Under the pieces are notes generated by a model. It was given only the letters and a program-made list of their open reading frames with translations, had not been told where the DNA came from and searched no databases. The translations under genes and the position numbers were made by a program. 64,000 nucleotides of DNA from Homalodisca vitripennis (Eukaryota; Arthropoda; Insecta; Hemiptera; Cicadellidae): the NCBI RefSeq assembly GCF_021130785.1, contig NC_060208.1, positions 54,044,501-54,108,500 of the forward strand. The letters run 5' to 3'. Below, piece by piece: positions 12,701 to 27,700 of this stretch; within the stretch, counting starts at the first letter, position 1; every line of letters begins with the position of its first letter.

Positions 12701-15700
12701 TCTAATAGAACATTTTATATAGGATTTATCGAAAAGGAAAATCAAAAACATTTTAATGTGAAATATTAAAATAGCCCAGTTACCTCTCGATACTGGCGGC
12801 ACTCAACAACTCCAGCCCACTGAGATCCACTGTCTCTGTTTTCTCTGCCTCCTCGGGCTCTCCTGTCTCCTCATCACTACTAGGAGGCAGGCTGTCCGTC
12901 TGGTTGCTGGCATCTGCCTGCTGCACGGCGGGAGGCGGGGCCTCATCTTCAGACTGTGATTGGCTGGGACAGTCACCCCCCACAACAGGGCTGAGACATG
13001 GCACTGGGGACGTCGCCTGGGGGCAGTCAGATCAGAGTGTCAACCAAATTGTATGTTTGTCATATAAATGTCAACAGTGGATTATCTTTTAAGCTATAAA
13101 GTTGATATTCAGGACAATTTAACTCCATACAATTTCTATGCTATTAAAATTACATCAATTTACCTGTGATCGGCAGCAATTTAGGGGTTCAATTTTCTCC
13201 TCCACTTGAGGTTCAATGGGTTCCGGAATCTCTTGTATTTCTTCCTTTGGTGATTCCTGGAACAAAGTAAAATCATACAAAGTAAATATCAAAATTTATT
13301 TGAAAGAATGTTTATAATTAATTTCAATTGACTATACATCCACTTATTATAAAGCTATCCATAACTAAATATGTTATTATTCTTATAAGATGAAAAATAT
13401 TTAAGAAATTGAAGTGTTGACACACAATGAATTAATAAATTTCACTCTGATATACTTTTTATGAGTACGGTTGTATACACTTCTGATGATTATGTTATGT
13501 TGTCCAAAAATTCTAACCGATAATAAACTATTTATATTGAAATACGCAAAGAAGCCCCTGCTAGTCTAGTACACTAAGTTCTACTATTGTGTTAACACGT
13601 TTCCAAGCAGTGGTCTTGTCACTTCTTAAATGTTTTCATATGTTTGACATATAGTTAGTCATTGATTGTTTTTTTGCCTTTCCATAGGATATTCACTGCT
13701 TTTCTGGTTGCAACGGAATATTGCCCGGTTTATGGCGTTCTTTATAAACTAAAAAATTATTGACAAACCACCAAAAACCAGTTATGAGGATTGTAAATAT
13801 TTCAAGGATATTTATTATTATTTATACTTCCAATTCACTGATGATATTTATTTTATTTATAAAAAACACACACTTACAATTACTGTCCAATAATAATACT
13901 TGGAAACGATGTCAAGTTGAACTGAGTATAAACACAGTTTAAAACATTAAGATTTTACAACATCTAAGTGTGGCACAGCCAAGCATTTCAACTAAACTCA
14001 ATTATAAAACATCTAAATCAATTAAAAGGGTTAAATAATTATATGTTGTTTGTTACTACCAATATGTGTTTGTTACTACAATAATGGTCTGATAACTATC
14101 AAAACTTTGCAAGATAAATTTTGTTTCTTAATTTGATTTGTTTGCATTACGTCATGACAGTAATGATGTTCTTTTATAAAACACCTGAGTTATCATGAAG
14201 GATTTCGTATCAAATTCCTTCAGATATTTATTGTAGAAAGAATGTCAATGACACTGTTTTTGGACAAACTTATCAAAAAAAATTAATTTGAGGTTTTACA
14301 ATGCAATCATTTTAGTCTGATCTAGAAATGAAATGCAAAATTCTTTATTTTAACATGCAAAGTTGGGGCAAGATTACTTTCTTACACTTACTCTGCATTA
14401 TAAAATTAAAATAAATTAATTAACACTGTGCTATCTAAAAATAGCTTCCAATATCTATCAAGAATAAAATCTAAAAAAAGTACACTAAGAACATTTCGCA
14501 CCTAACATTTAATTAAAAGTATTTATCTCTGAAAAGAAAAGAAAATAACATACACAATCACTCACACGCAAATATGTGCCAATGGCCACAGCCAAGGGCA
14601 CTTAGGAAGGACCTTCCACTCACTCTGTATACAGTTTCTTTATAGTCTAGCCACAAACTGGGGACAACTTTCACAAGGTATGACAAAGAAAGGAAGGGAA
14701 TTCCACAGATAGCATACAGCAACTATAAATGCTTTGTCAAAAACTGCAGTCTGACAACGGTCTTGTCTGGTTTAATGATTTAAAAAAACTAATTCCAGAA
14801 CAGATTTTAAGGTATGCCATGTTCAATTTTTAATTTGTAACTGTCTTGATTATTTATATTTTATACTGCCTCCTACCTTGATTTGGAGGTGTATCTGTTC
14901 AGGCCGCGGTACGAACGGATCTCCGATGACGAGTGGAAGAGGCTGCTGAAGTAGTTCCGCTGCTGATGACAACTGACCAATCACTGCAGGGCTGATGACA
15001 GCAGCCGAGTCCTGCTGCGAGTGATGACTGATCACTACAGAGGGGCTGTTGGCCAGTGGTTGGCCATTTATCAGCGATTGCGCCTCTGTCGTCAGCTGCT
15101 GTGCACTTATCAGCACCTGCAACATTTGACTGCTTAGTCTAGCAGATCTGTTTGTGGATGGAAACAGACATGTTTCAATTGAGCACGTACAAATTATTAA
15201 TTTGATTTATTGGTTGAATATGTAGTTATTTATATTTGAAAATGTAAAAATACAAAACAAGATTGAAAAATGAAATATCAAGAAACAGATATGGCATAGA
15301 ACAATGTGTTAAAATATAATAAAACTTTAATCAAGAGTTCTCAAAATTTACATGAATTCAGATAATTTTATGAAAAGTTTCAGAAACAACTTAGTACGAC
15401 ACATACTTATAGTGGTGAGAAATTAAGTTGTGAAAAACATGAACAACTACTGTAGGGAATTACCGAGCCGGTGTTCTGCTGCGGGATGATGGCTGGTTGG
15501 ACGGAGTTCGACCCGGAAATGTGCTGGATCAATACAGAACCGGAGCTGATGGCCGAGAACTGCGGGTTGAGTAGTGGTGCAGATCCAGAGTGGGTGGACA
15601 GTTGCTGGATCACCACACTAGACTTCGCGCAGGGCATCACACCTGGGGAGAGGAGAACATGAGCAGACCTCTTAAAAGACTCATAGATATAAGAGATTCA

Positions 15701-18700
15701 TAGTAAAAATCTGTGTCTAGTGTACGAATCTGGTGATTCTGATGGTAAATGAAGATATCCGTAAAGTTGTTTATAATGGGTGGTAAACACGCAACATGTA
15801 CACTTGCACTGTGGGGTAACTCTGTGAAATGCGCCTTGGTTTGCTTACTACCACTCAGGGATATCCATGATACATCTTAGGGACAATCTGCCATGTCCGT
15901 CGTATTGTAGGTTGTGAGAAGGGACACCACGGTTATAGACTGAAGCATTTCATTTAGTAAGAAGAATGATAGCTTGTAAATAACACAACTACTGCCTATA
16001 ATGGTTACTTTTATTATAATATGAAATTGCAATAAAAATATGTTCCTTAATAAATATTGCACTTTTATAATGTGACTAAATATATAAATTATTTTATCAT
16101 TTGTATTGTTGCGGAAATGATAAAATAATCGTACTTATCAATCTCATGGAATAAATAATATTACATCCTACCACACGGTCCACAGATGTTGGTGTTCCTT
16201 GGGTAAGCCTGTTGGGTGCACATGCTTCACGCCTGTCCGTGATCATTTCGACTAGACGAACGTCAATTGGCATATGTGACAGTGTATCTATTTATTTTAT
16301 TTTGATTAGGAGGAGGAGAGAGACTACGCTTGCTCCAGGCACTACCAATCCTAGGTATGATCCTGCTACTATTTACTCATATAACTAATATAAGAGTAAA
16401 TGTTGTCATAAAATAGTGTATATAATGTATTTTTTGTGCTTAGGAAACTTCTACTTTATCGTTAGAATATATTAAAATATGAAGTTAGGTAAAAAGAATT
16501 TTTTTCCAGAAGTCCACAGCTATTTTACTTCACCCCCAAAAAGCCTCAGAACAACCTCAGTAACTATTTTGCAGAGATATTCAAATAAACCCAGCAGAAG
16601 ACTATTACACCACTGTTGATAACTCGGCACTAAAGGGGTTAAGACCAACAATATTCCGTAGATAATCCACATGTATAAAACATTTGCCAACAACATTCTC
16701 ACATACAGAACTATATAAGTCACATAATCACACATATAAGTAGGCAGAGGAATGTAGCAATGTGACTACAGGATGCTATTGTTACTACAAGCAGTGAAAT
16801 AGGTAGCAATCAATATACTTGTTACTTTGACCTGCATGATTAAACGAAGGTGTTCTCACTTCTACCTCAGGATTGGAAATAATTGTGTTCTCAGGTTAAA
16901 CTATATGTGATATTGGTAAACTGCATGTCATGATAAAAAAATAACACAATAGTAAACTGTAATACTGTCAAGTACTACGGTACTATTAAGTCTATGTATT
17001 TATTGCTAGAGAAATCTTAATGAAAACCGGCAGTTCAGAGAGATTATTGTTTTTTATTTCCACATAAAAATTAAACAAATTTTGTACTATTATCAGTATT
17101 TATAGTTTTCATAACTTTACTCTTATAAAAATAATTGTGATGTTTTAGAACACAAAACTCTCCAAAGAGTTTTATATATATGGAGATCAGACTAAAATAT
17201 GTTTTGTAAAATTTTCAAGTTTTCCATATTAGTTCATCCAAAAACCTTGACTTAAAATATAATTTTTTACTTTATACAACAAAATTATATTTAAAATTCT
17301 AAAACAGATATTTTAATGATTTGGATACCAAAATCTTTGGAATAAATCTCTTTTTAAGTGTATAGAAATAAAATAACTATACAGGAAACATTTACAAATA
17401 AAAAATATATGATTTATTTATTTTGAATTGTAAAATTTTCAACAATGTTTATATTCTTACCTTTTGAACATTTTAATTTCAAGCCTGAATATAATTGAGA
17501 AGTTTTAGCTTAATACTGTTTTAAAAATATAACTTTAAATGTTAAAACTCCACAGAATAAAATAAAAAATAAAAAACAAGAACGCTTACAAGGTATAGAT
17601 TTTTCAAATGAGTTTTATGGTTAATTAATAATTAAATTAAATTATATTTAGCAACAACCCAAAGACCCCACTCAATAAATATATGTGTGTAATTTTATTA
17701 CTTAATATTTTTGAACATAGAAATAAACAAATCAAAGAAACAATATAATATATTGTACTATTGATAGACTTAAATTTCAACATGATCAAGGAGTAAAGAT
17801 ATTTGAAGCGATTTATTAATATTAGTAGTTAACAGTAGAATTATCATTCCAAAAATGTTACTTAAACCTCACAATTTACTTATAATTGATAAGATGCAAA
17901 AATTACAATCTATTAATTTTTTTGAAGTCTGTACGCAACATTAAATTAAAAGATTTACTGATATTATTTTTTCTACACCATTTCTGTAATAGCTAAAAAA
18001 AACTCATAATATACAGAGATCTACCAACTAAATATAAATTCACTAAATTAATCCAGAATCGTAATTTACTACACCACTAACATTTACCAGTTTTACTATA
18101 GTATACTATAGGTATTTTAAATCGTGAAAATAAAAGAAATGATATATGCCGTACTAACAAGCTCCTGAGTGCCCCATGGTCTCACTGTAACTAAGGTCAG
18201 ACTCAGTGTGAATCACAACAGCTCAGGTGGTGAATCAGCATCAGTAACTGATTACATCACTATATTACTTCCAACTCAGCATCATATCACATCACATGAT
18301 GTCTGCCCACCTGATCATCTAGTGCTGGGCTCAACCCATTTATATTGTTTTTATTTCTTTCATGCAAGTGTGTCAGTAAATTACATAATGAAAGAAATCC
18401 TATAATTGATACCGTACTTGTTACATAACAGCTTCATGTGTTACGCTTACTTAAAGGTCAGTTATTTAATGTTGCCAGATAACACATCTTATTCTTTGAT
18501 GTATAATTTTTACATTCATGTCCGAGCACAAATTTTTACAAGCTAAAAATTTTGTAATCAGTACTCAAATAAGAACTAATATCTATACAAATAATTTTTC
18601 TACCAATTTAGTTTTCTTTCATTTTTTAAAGAAATTTAAACAACAAATTAAGAAAATTTAAATTATATTAATATGTATTCTTTTTTTAGAGAATGCCATA

Positions 18701-21700
18701 TAACAAGTGAAACATTTCTATTTTACTGAAATTTACCATCTATGAATATGTTTGCTACTTACACTTGTATACAGGTGCAAATACATTAAATCAAGAGATT
18801 TTAATTTTAAATACTTCACATAACAAAAATATTGGTGATAAGTTTATCATCCTAACCACTGTTAGACTTAAAGAAAATATTTCTCTCATTGTGAAAATGA
18901 ATACTTTTTTTGTACCTGTGATGGAAGGATCCTCCAGTTTGAGTAGACCATGGGCAGGTCTCCGCTTGTCGAGCGGGGGTGGCGGAGGTGTGGGAGTGGC
19001 CAGAGTGACCAGCCTGTCCAACAGCAAGTGCCCAGTCATCGGGGAAGCTTGTGGCAACAGCAACGGAGGAGCAGGAAAACTGGCAGGGCTGTTTGGCCAG
19101 ACGATGGTGCGTTGCAGAGAATCCGCTACAAAAGCATTCTGGATTAGCTAAAGCAACTATACTGCTTTTATTAGTATGTATTAGGTCTTTCAGGCACAAT
19201 TAACAAAATCTTCTGTTGACATTTGCCAACAGACCACCTAAAATATTTTATAGCCCAGTTTTCAAAATGTAACAAAACCAGCTATCTACTTGGACAAAAT
19301 TAATATATCATAATTTATTATACACCGAAACCACAAATTAGACAGTTACAAAATTAATTCTTTTATTTGGAAGAAAGGATAAAATTTCAGGTAGTGATGA
19401 TGACTTGAGGCAGGCATTCCCAACTCCACTGTTGGTCTTGACCTACAGGAAGAAGTAATGTTTGCTGCGACAACTCCATCAACAAACAGAAAAATTTCGA
19501 AGATGCTTAAAAAAACACAAAATGCAAATTGAAAAGCATGAATCAATACTTTTCTTTTTTTAAATTAAGCTTAAAAAAAGTAAAATTTGAGAAATACTAT
19601 CTATAACAAAAATGAAACCTGAAATATTGTGTCAAACTAAAATAAAACCTAATAAATATTGTTTCCCACTAAAATAAATCCTAAGAACTAATTTCTATAG
19701 TCTGAAGCACACATTACAACTGACCTAAGAAATAATCTTGAATTCATGTCAGACTGTACAGAGGGACAGGCACATGATCCTAGTTTTATAACAGGTTGGT
19801 TCATGTTATAATTTAATAAATTCCTGTACAAACTGAAACCTTCCATCTCAGTTACTCAATATCTACTCACATAATTTATATTACATCCTGCTTCTTACAG
19901 TTTTGCAACATGGCAATAGATGACAGTTAATATTAGGTTGTTTAATCATGAATCTATGATTATTGAAATCAGGATAGGTTCTGATTTTTACATAAGTTAA
20001 ACTAACAGTTAATCTTTTTTGAATTACTACATTAAACTGAAACAGCGATTTTTTGTAATCTGTACTGATCAATCTCATATTATATACATTAGTCTAAGTA
20101 ATTTAATATAAGTAATGAATTTCCATAAGATAAATGCAAATTTTTGAATCCATAAGTCCCAACTTACCATGAAAGTATTATTTTTGTGAGAGGGAAGAAT
20201 TATATTTTTCCTCCAGCATAGTTGTTATTTTTTAAATAAAACACATACTAAGAAAAGAAATCACAATTCCACTTTACACACTTAAATCACTGAAGACAGA
20301 TCGCAAGTTAGGCTGCCCACTGTATGTTATAAGAGTGATCAGGTTCTCACAGGCCTGCCTGCCCACTGCAGGTCTACAAGAAGACTGAGCATGTTCGTGC
20401 TAAAAAACCAGCTGAAAATATAATCAGCTGTTCAAATGACAGGCACAGATGTTCTCATATCAGCAGCCATACACTGACTGGCTGGCTGACTCAGTTCATG
20501 TCCCTTATCAGTTGTATTCTTATAGTCCCTGATAGGAAATTCTCTGAGCTACTTTCTGTAGTCTTGTTATCTTTTCAGGACACACATGTCCTTAGAGCTA
20601 GAGATAATAAAAACCTACTGACTCCTTTGGGCTAAATCATTTTACCATGACGTACATGAAACCTCCTTTAGTTTTTGTTATGACTGAATGAAACTGTGTT
20701 ATACTAAATTCATTAGTCTTGTTAATTACATGTCCACACTCAACTAGTACAACAAAATAACAGTCTACATATTGCATGGTCTCTTCAAAACTCAATTAGG
20801 GTTTCTAAACTATTTGGTATTGCTTGAACAAATGTAATAACTATTTTAGTATATGAGTATTTCTCATTTTTATTCACTCCATTTATTATAATTTATTTTG
20901 GAATAATGTTATTAATATTATACACCAACTGTTACAAACTTCAATTAACATACATTTCAATAAATTCTATAAAAACTTTACCATTAATATTAAGACTATT
21001 CTAAAACAAATCTGATATTACTTTTAATTACATAACAAGACCAATTATTGAAGACTGGGGTTATCAAAGTTGATTTAATATCAAGGCAGCCTGTTATGAC
21101 ACTGAGTTCAAATCCATACACAAATTAACCAGTTGTTCATTGAACTAGTTGGTGGAATGATGTTAGGTCACACTGGCTCTTTTTGACCCACATATTTCGA
21201 AAATTTCATTTTTACATAGGACTATGATAAACTTTTCTGAAGACAACTACTTTACACTTAAATATATGACAGTAACACATGAATCTAAGTTAATACTAAT
21301 AATATGACCAAATACTAAGAGTGTAAATCTAACATTTTGTAAGAAACATAGCACTTGGCAACACTAGTCTAGCTATGCCATAGTATGGTGTTATCAAGTT
21401 AGCCTAACTACCAAATGGCTCAGAATTTAAATAGTTTTAACTTTTTGTAATTCTTTAGGCTAATAATTATTTTCCCAATGAACACTAATTTACATGTAGG
21501 CTATACTGTACAATATTAATAAGTTTACTGCCAAGCGGCAAAATGTGAATTATTGGAAGTGTCACCAGAAACTACTAGTGTATGCCTAAGATTTGAGAGC
21601 ATACAGCTTTTATCTCCACAACACAACTCTTAGATATACTAGTTACATATACTATATGATGTTCATTTAATACCAAAATATGGTGTAGTGATATTGGATG

Positions 21701-24700
21701 TGACACCAGACACTACTAGAATAGGCTTAAGATTTGGTAAGGATCGAGAAATTTGTCCAACCTTACTATATATAGCGAGGCTATAGGCCTATTATAAGAC
21801 ATTAATAAGTTTAAAACCAATGGTTAGAGTATAGGCTAATATTGTAAATGTCATTACACTACTAGTGTAGACTTAGAATTTGGTAGGAATTGTGATATCT
21901 GTCCAATACAGCTATGTTATAGATATTATGTTAATAAACTATAGACTAACAAGAAGTGTTTAACAGTAGGCCTACGATATAAAACAGCACAGATAAATTC
22001 AACACGAACCAAACTTACTTAACTATATGCACATTTTTATATATTTACAATATATACTCATTGAATATGACACTGTTATTGTTATAACTTTCTGCTTTTT
22101 ATTTTTTATTCACCATTTAGTAGTGAAGCATCATTAACATTCTCCATCTGGTTACAATGATTAGACTGCAACCACTAGCTGCAAGCTACAACACTGCTAT
22201 TTTTGGTTGTAACTATTTAAAAATCGTTTGTTACTTGGGAAAAACAAGAATTGTTTAATAGCCTACTTATAATACTTGATTAAACTAAGTATCATGAACA
22301 CCTTACCTCCAAAAATAAAACCAATTTCTCAGTAGAATAGTAATTGAACATAACCTAAGTATTACAAAAAATACACCTAAAAGTGAGACACCAGGCCTAC
22401 ACAATAAAAAGAACTTACTTTGTGAACTTTCGTTTGTTTACAGACATTGCAAAATTAATTAATTTGGAGGGAACTGTCACACTCTCACAAAATAAATAAT
22501 TAGGATCAGGCAGATTGGTTAGAAAATAGACAAATAAACTCTTTTTTTTATCTCTATGTTGCTAATATTAGTGTGTCGACATATAAGTTTCAAAACCCAC
22601 AACATAATAAGATATTAAATGTACCACAGGTGTACAATCCCTCTTCGTACATATATCGGAATGTATATTATGTTAATGTTGATAATTTTGACGTGACAAC
22701 GTCTTAAATTAGGTTGCGGCTCGGAGTCACTCATGAAAAAGTGTAATGCCCGGTAACGTTACGATGCCCGTCCAGTGGGTCCGCCGCACGGGATCCGCAC
22801 GGGATAAAGCAGATAACTGTGGGACCGACGCACGGGATAAAGCAGATAACTATGTTTTATTCGTGAAAATGTGGAGTGCTTAGATTCGTCATTTACAACA
22901 ACTACAACAATAAAGGTAAATAATTGTACACTGATATTTCATTATCGTAAACTATGATTGATTGATTAATTGTTAGATTGACACAAAAGTTGAGAAACTG
23001 AGTTTATAGGTTATGTCATACTATTGACAAATGTTGATAGTGTTAAGTAAATTATTAGTTTAAATCACTCTGCAATCAATCGTAATTCAGTCGATTGAGA
23101 AGAAACAGCGCGTATTGCTAGTCAAACATTTAAAATAACAAATTATAACCTCTAACCTGTCATAACAGTGCGACCAAACAAACGAACTAAACCGACCAAT
23201 CACCACGCGCGGAGTTAGAATTTAACTGTGTTTAGCAAGAATTTCAAATTCCAATTTTAGTAAATGTTTTATTCAACTTTACCATTTACAATAACAAATT
23301 TTAATTAATTTCAAATTATGTACAATGTTTTAGTAAACAAAATATATTTCTATAGTTAAAATTTGTGCAATTCTTATTTTCATTCAATTCCTTGTTCCTA
23401 TTGTGCAATTTAATAATATTCATATCAATAAATATTCTACCGAGAAAAAGACGTTGTCACGTAAAATCTTCGCCCGTAAAACCGACTTTACAGGCAACCA
23501 TAATGTTTTTTTTTTTAATGAAAAAATATTAATAGTACAAAATAGGAAAATAAAAACTAAGCCAGACAAAAAGTTACATTTCGAAATTTGCATCACGAGA
23601 CATATTGAATATTATGTAGAATTAATATGTGTAGAATGTATGAATCTATTAGTGCCATAGAATATATTTAATGTCTAAAATTAAAGCTATCTAGCTTGAA
23701 TGTTGACAGCTTAAACCACAACTGATGTGGTTATTTGATGAGATGCATTCCATCTAGGTGTTATTGGAATAGAACACTAGATTATACTTCCAATGCAACA
23801 ATTGAAAAAGCCAAAGAGAGGTCTAAATATTACAATACTTTAAATGTGTTCACAATGTTTCGACGCTGCGTGAACCGGAAAACTTTAATTGTACTGCATA
23901 AAATTATAATCTTTCTATATAAAAGTCCCATTTGGTTAATAATCAGATCAACTATTTCAACAGTAGGTATTAAATTCATATAATTAACAAATTTACTTTA
24001 CATCGTTTGGAGTTTTAAATTAAGTAAGAACTCGATATTATACAGAGTGTGGAAACTGCTTGTAACGACTACATATTAAGGTCTGTTCAAAGCATTTAAT
24101 TGCGTCTTTTCACCAAGTTTCTCGAAAAAGTTAGAAGTCTGCTTAAATTGCGTGATAAAATGCAGTGTTCCAGAGTTTTGGGATTCAGAAGAGATCCACA
24201 GAGTATCAATAGTAATTGTATTGTAACACGATGATAAGCAATAATTGCTGTATAAATTTGGTCGGAACATACTGTGAAATGTATTTAAGACACAGGAACT
24301 TACCTATATTAGCTCCAGTAGGAGTTGAAATAAGTAGGAGCTGTCCAGACACGGGATCTCTGGCGAGTTGGTATCCCACGGGAGGTTGAAGTGGTAGGTT
24401 TTGCTCTATCGGAGCTGCTGAAACCAGTTCGGGCGTTAATAATGTAAAACTAATTTGTGATAAAATGAAAAATGTTAGATGTAAGGTTTAGTGAATCAAC
24501 TATAAACTCACTGACCCACCCGTCCTTGCCCAGAGTGCAGGCGTCACACCCATTCGCGTGCTCAATTCAGCTTACATACGATTAATAGGGTAATCTCACG
24601 TATTTTACATTTCCTTTGGGACGTGCTAAAAGTTTCACAAGTCTAGTGCAAGCATAGTGAATATGTTTTGTACATCTAACAGACACATTCAATAATAGGC

Positions 24701-27700
24701 CTACCAGTGGGTAGATACCTACTAGGAGTTACAAACGCTAACTCTACCCAGCGTGTTCATGTAAAATACAATTATATACTTTTGTTTTAAACGCGAATAT
24801 CAAGTAGGAAAGAATATTCATAATTATAGTAACATTAATAACAAATTCCTAGATCCCACCAATACAGATTAAATTGTATTTGATTATATTTCACTTCAGA
24901 CTAGAATTAGATTTAACGTTTTAACAAAAAAAATTAAATTATAAAAATGTATTTTAAAGAAAAGTCAAAAGAATATTTTTGTACCAAGAACGCTTACAAT
25001 GTTGAGGAATCCATGAATCACACTAGTAGTAAGAAGTAGATAGTAGTAATAGTTGATAAAGAGTATCAGAAAAATGTCATATTCATTAGCATCATTTTGT
25101 ATTAAATTAAATAGAAATCGTACGCTACAAAAAGAGTTCGTTATTTTTTAAATTTCCATTTACTAAAAACCATCTAGAAACGCCTCTCCATTACAAAAAG
25201 AATATTTAAACGTTTCAGAGCAGTTTTTGCTGTAATTCTGTATTAATAAATCTGAATTATTGTTCAATTCATAAAACAACATTATCGTCACATACTGATA
25301 AAGGTAATGAGTTGTAACTAAGGCCTTACAATTATATGATTACTAGCAATTACCCGCGGCTTCTTATGCAATTTCGTAGGTTTTGCACCTGTACGAACAT
25401 GTTTGGTTCGAGTGCATTATATATACAGCGCCAATGTTGAGTGTGCCTTCTTCCCATAATCAAGAAAATACGTTAAAACGTGTATATTTATGGTCAATGT
25501 AATTCAGTCCGATGTTAGTATTTTTTTCCATAGCTGTTTTTGCCTCTTTCCCGATGAAGAAAATATATATACATACATAGCTCTGAGAAGCCTATTTTTG
25601 TTAAAAGACAAGTAATTTAGGTTTCAAACAATTAGGTCTTTAAAAGTAAATTAAAAGTTAAGACTTCAATGTCTCCTATATCTGCACTGCTAGCAGTTAC
25701 CCTTTGCTTTGCACGCAATTCAGTAGGCGTTGCACGTGTATGGCCACTGCTGGTTCGACTGAATCATATTTCCGACGTCAATGTTGAGCTTGCCTTGTTG
25801 CCACGATCTCGAAAATACGTCAAAAAGTGCATATTTATGGCCTTTGTAATTTAATTTGTCCTTATAATGTTTGTTCCACACTTCATTTTGCCTTGTTTCC
25901 CTATCAAGTAAATTTATATATCATCAGGGAAGCTTACTTCTGTCATGCGTTACAAATTATGGTTATTCCTTACACATTCTCATTCAGTCTTAATGTAAAC
26001 AAATTGAAGATCATAAACAATGTTGTCACAATGATTACATTACACATGCTCTTTTAATTAATACTTCACAACTTTAAATACCAGTAGGGCGTAGCGCGGA
26101 GGGATTTTTAAAATAAGAAAGAATAAGACTATATTCATCCCAAAACCGTAAGAATGTTCATGTAAACCAGTACAATTGGTTGAATAGTTTACACGTAGAA
26201 GCAAAACAAATAAACAAAGGCATTGTCGCATTTATAACATTATTGGGGTTTAAAGGACACATAATGCTTAGAATCGGGCCCTGCAATTTGCAATTCTGTA
26301 TGGAGCTGACATCGCTCGTAAATGCATTAACTTACATAGTAGTGTCACTACCCCTAGTGAACTAAAGTCAGCTATGACAATGTAACGCTTTTACACTTTC
26401 TGTTGGAGGATTATATTTATTTCGGATTCTACAGAAAAGCTAAATTGAGTACCACAATGATTAATTGTTATGTGTTGCATACGCGATCAGAGTTTGAAAT
26501 GAAGCTTCAAAATTTGAAGAAAAAAAGCGCTTGGTAGATTAATGATATAAGAAAATCTTAAAAAGACGTGTTTATTGCATAGGAACTACTTAATTTTAGT
26601 CCATTAGTATCAGATTCAATCCACGTTAAACGAATGTTACGCTCAAACTAAACCTCTGATCTTATGACAAGTAATGGAACTAGAAAATTCATAAATTTGG
26701 TATCGTGTTTTCAAGCAGTTCTTTTGAGTCAAAACCGAAACCTTTACAAAGGTTAATATCAGCGTTTTTTATTTACGAACCCACAGAGACATGAGAGAAC
26801 ACAACAATTTGAAGTAAACAAAACGACATTTTGAACACTTCTGATCATGTTTCCATCTTCAGTAGAAATAGTCTAGTTTTAACGGAGAGACTCAATTTCA
26901 GAAAACAATAAGAACATAGAACGACCTGCAAACCACGATGGACATCATAGAACACTGAAAAGAGTTTAGAACAGGCTATTATCACGAGATGTAAGTACAC
27001 AAAGTGATTTGTTTTATGCACATCACGTTAAGTATAGCTTATACTACAGAAGTGAACTCTAAGTAAAAAAACATTTTGTACTTTTCGACTAGACGGGTTG
27101 ACGAAACTTACTAGGTTGGTGGAATAGATTTATGTATCAAATTCTGTTCTTAGCTTGTCACTTCACAATATAACAAGTTCGTTACAACATAATTCGCTCT
27201 TTTCACAACAAAATATTGTCGTTTAATGTTCCTTTTTTAACTGAATGTCTCATTTCAGGTCACATCTGACACAAACGTTTTAAAGCAGCACACAAGTTCT
27301 TGAGCAGGCGTGTTTCGTTTTTGAAAACAACAAGGATGACAAATCGTAGTAATCAGGTTACTATTTAAAGTTGAAATAGAGAAACCCTACAATAGTCCCC
27401 AACAGTATTTATATTTGAAGTCACATATAGGACCGACCCCATTAATTATTAATTACGATTAAACAAATACATTTTTTCTGTTCCATATAAAACTCGTGGC
27501 ACAATTGTGTCCACACTCCACTAACAGTAATGTTTTGTTTGGTATTAACAATCCGTTGAAGTTGTACGGTTATATTTAATGCAGTTTGCACACAGTGAGG
27601 TGTTTATTGTTTGCACCGAGTGAAGTAACGTCATGGTACAGTAATTCTTTTTGCGCAGCAGCGTGTTCCACCATCTTGTAACACGATATCGGAAAATGCG

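Larger units (their letters stand above)
19126..24303. other. intron between exons 3 and 4
   Basis: A 5.2-kb AT-rich intron. It holds a degenerate tandem repeat (about 21,440-21,960) and a small 33-bp tandem duplication at 22,797-22,851 inside a CpG-containing patch. A minus-strand ORF at 24,076-24,270 has no support. Confidence 0.5.
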
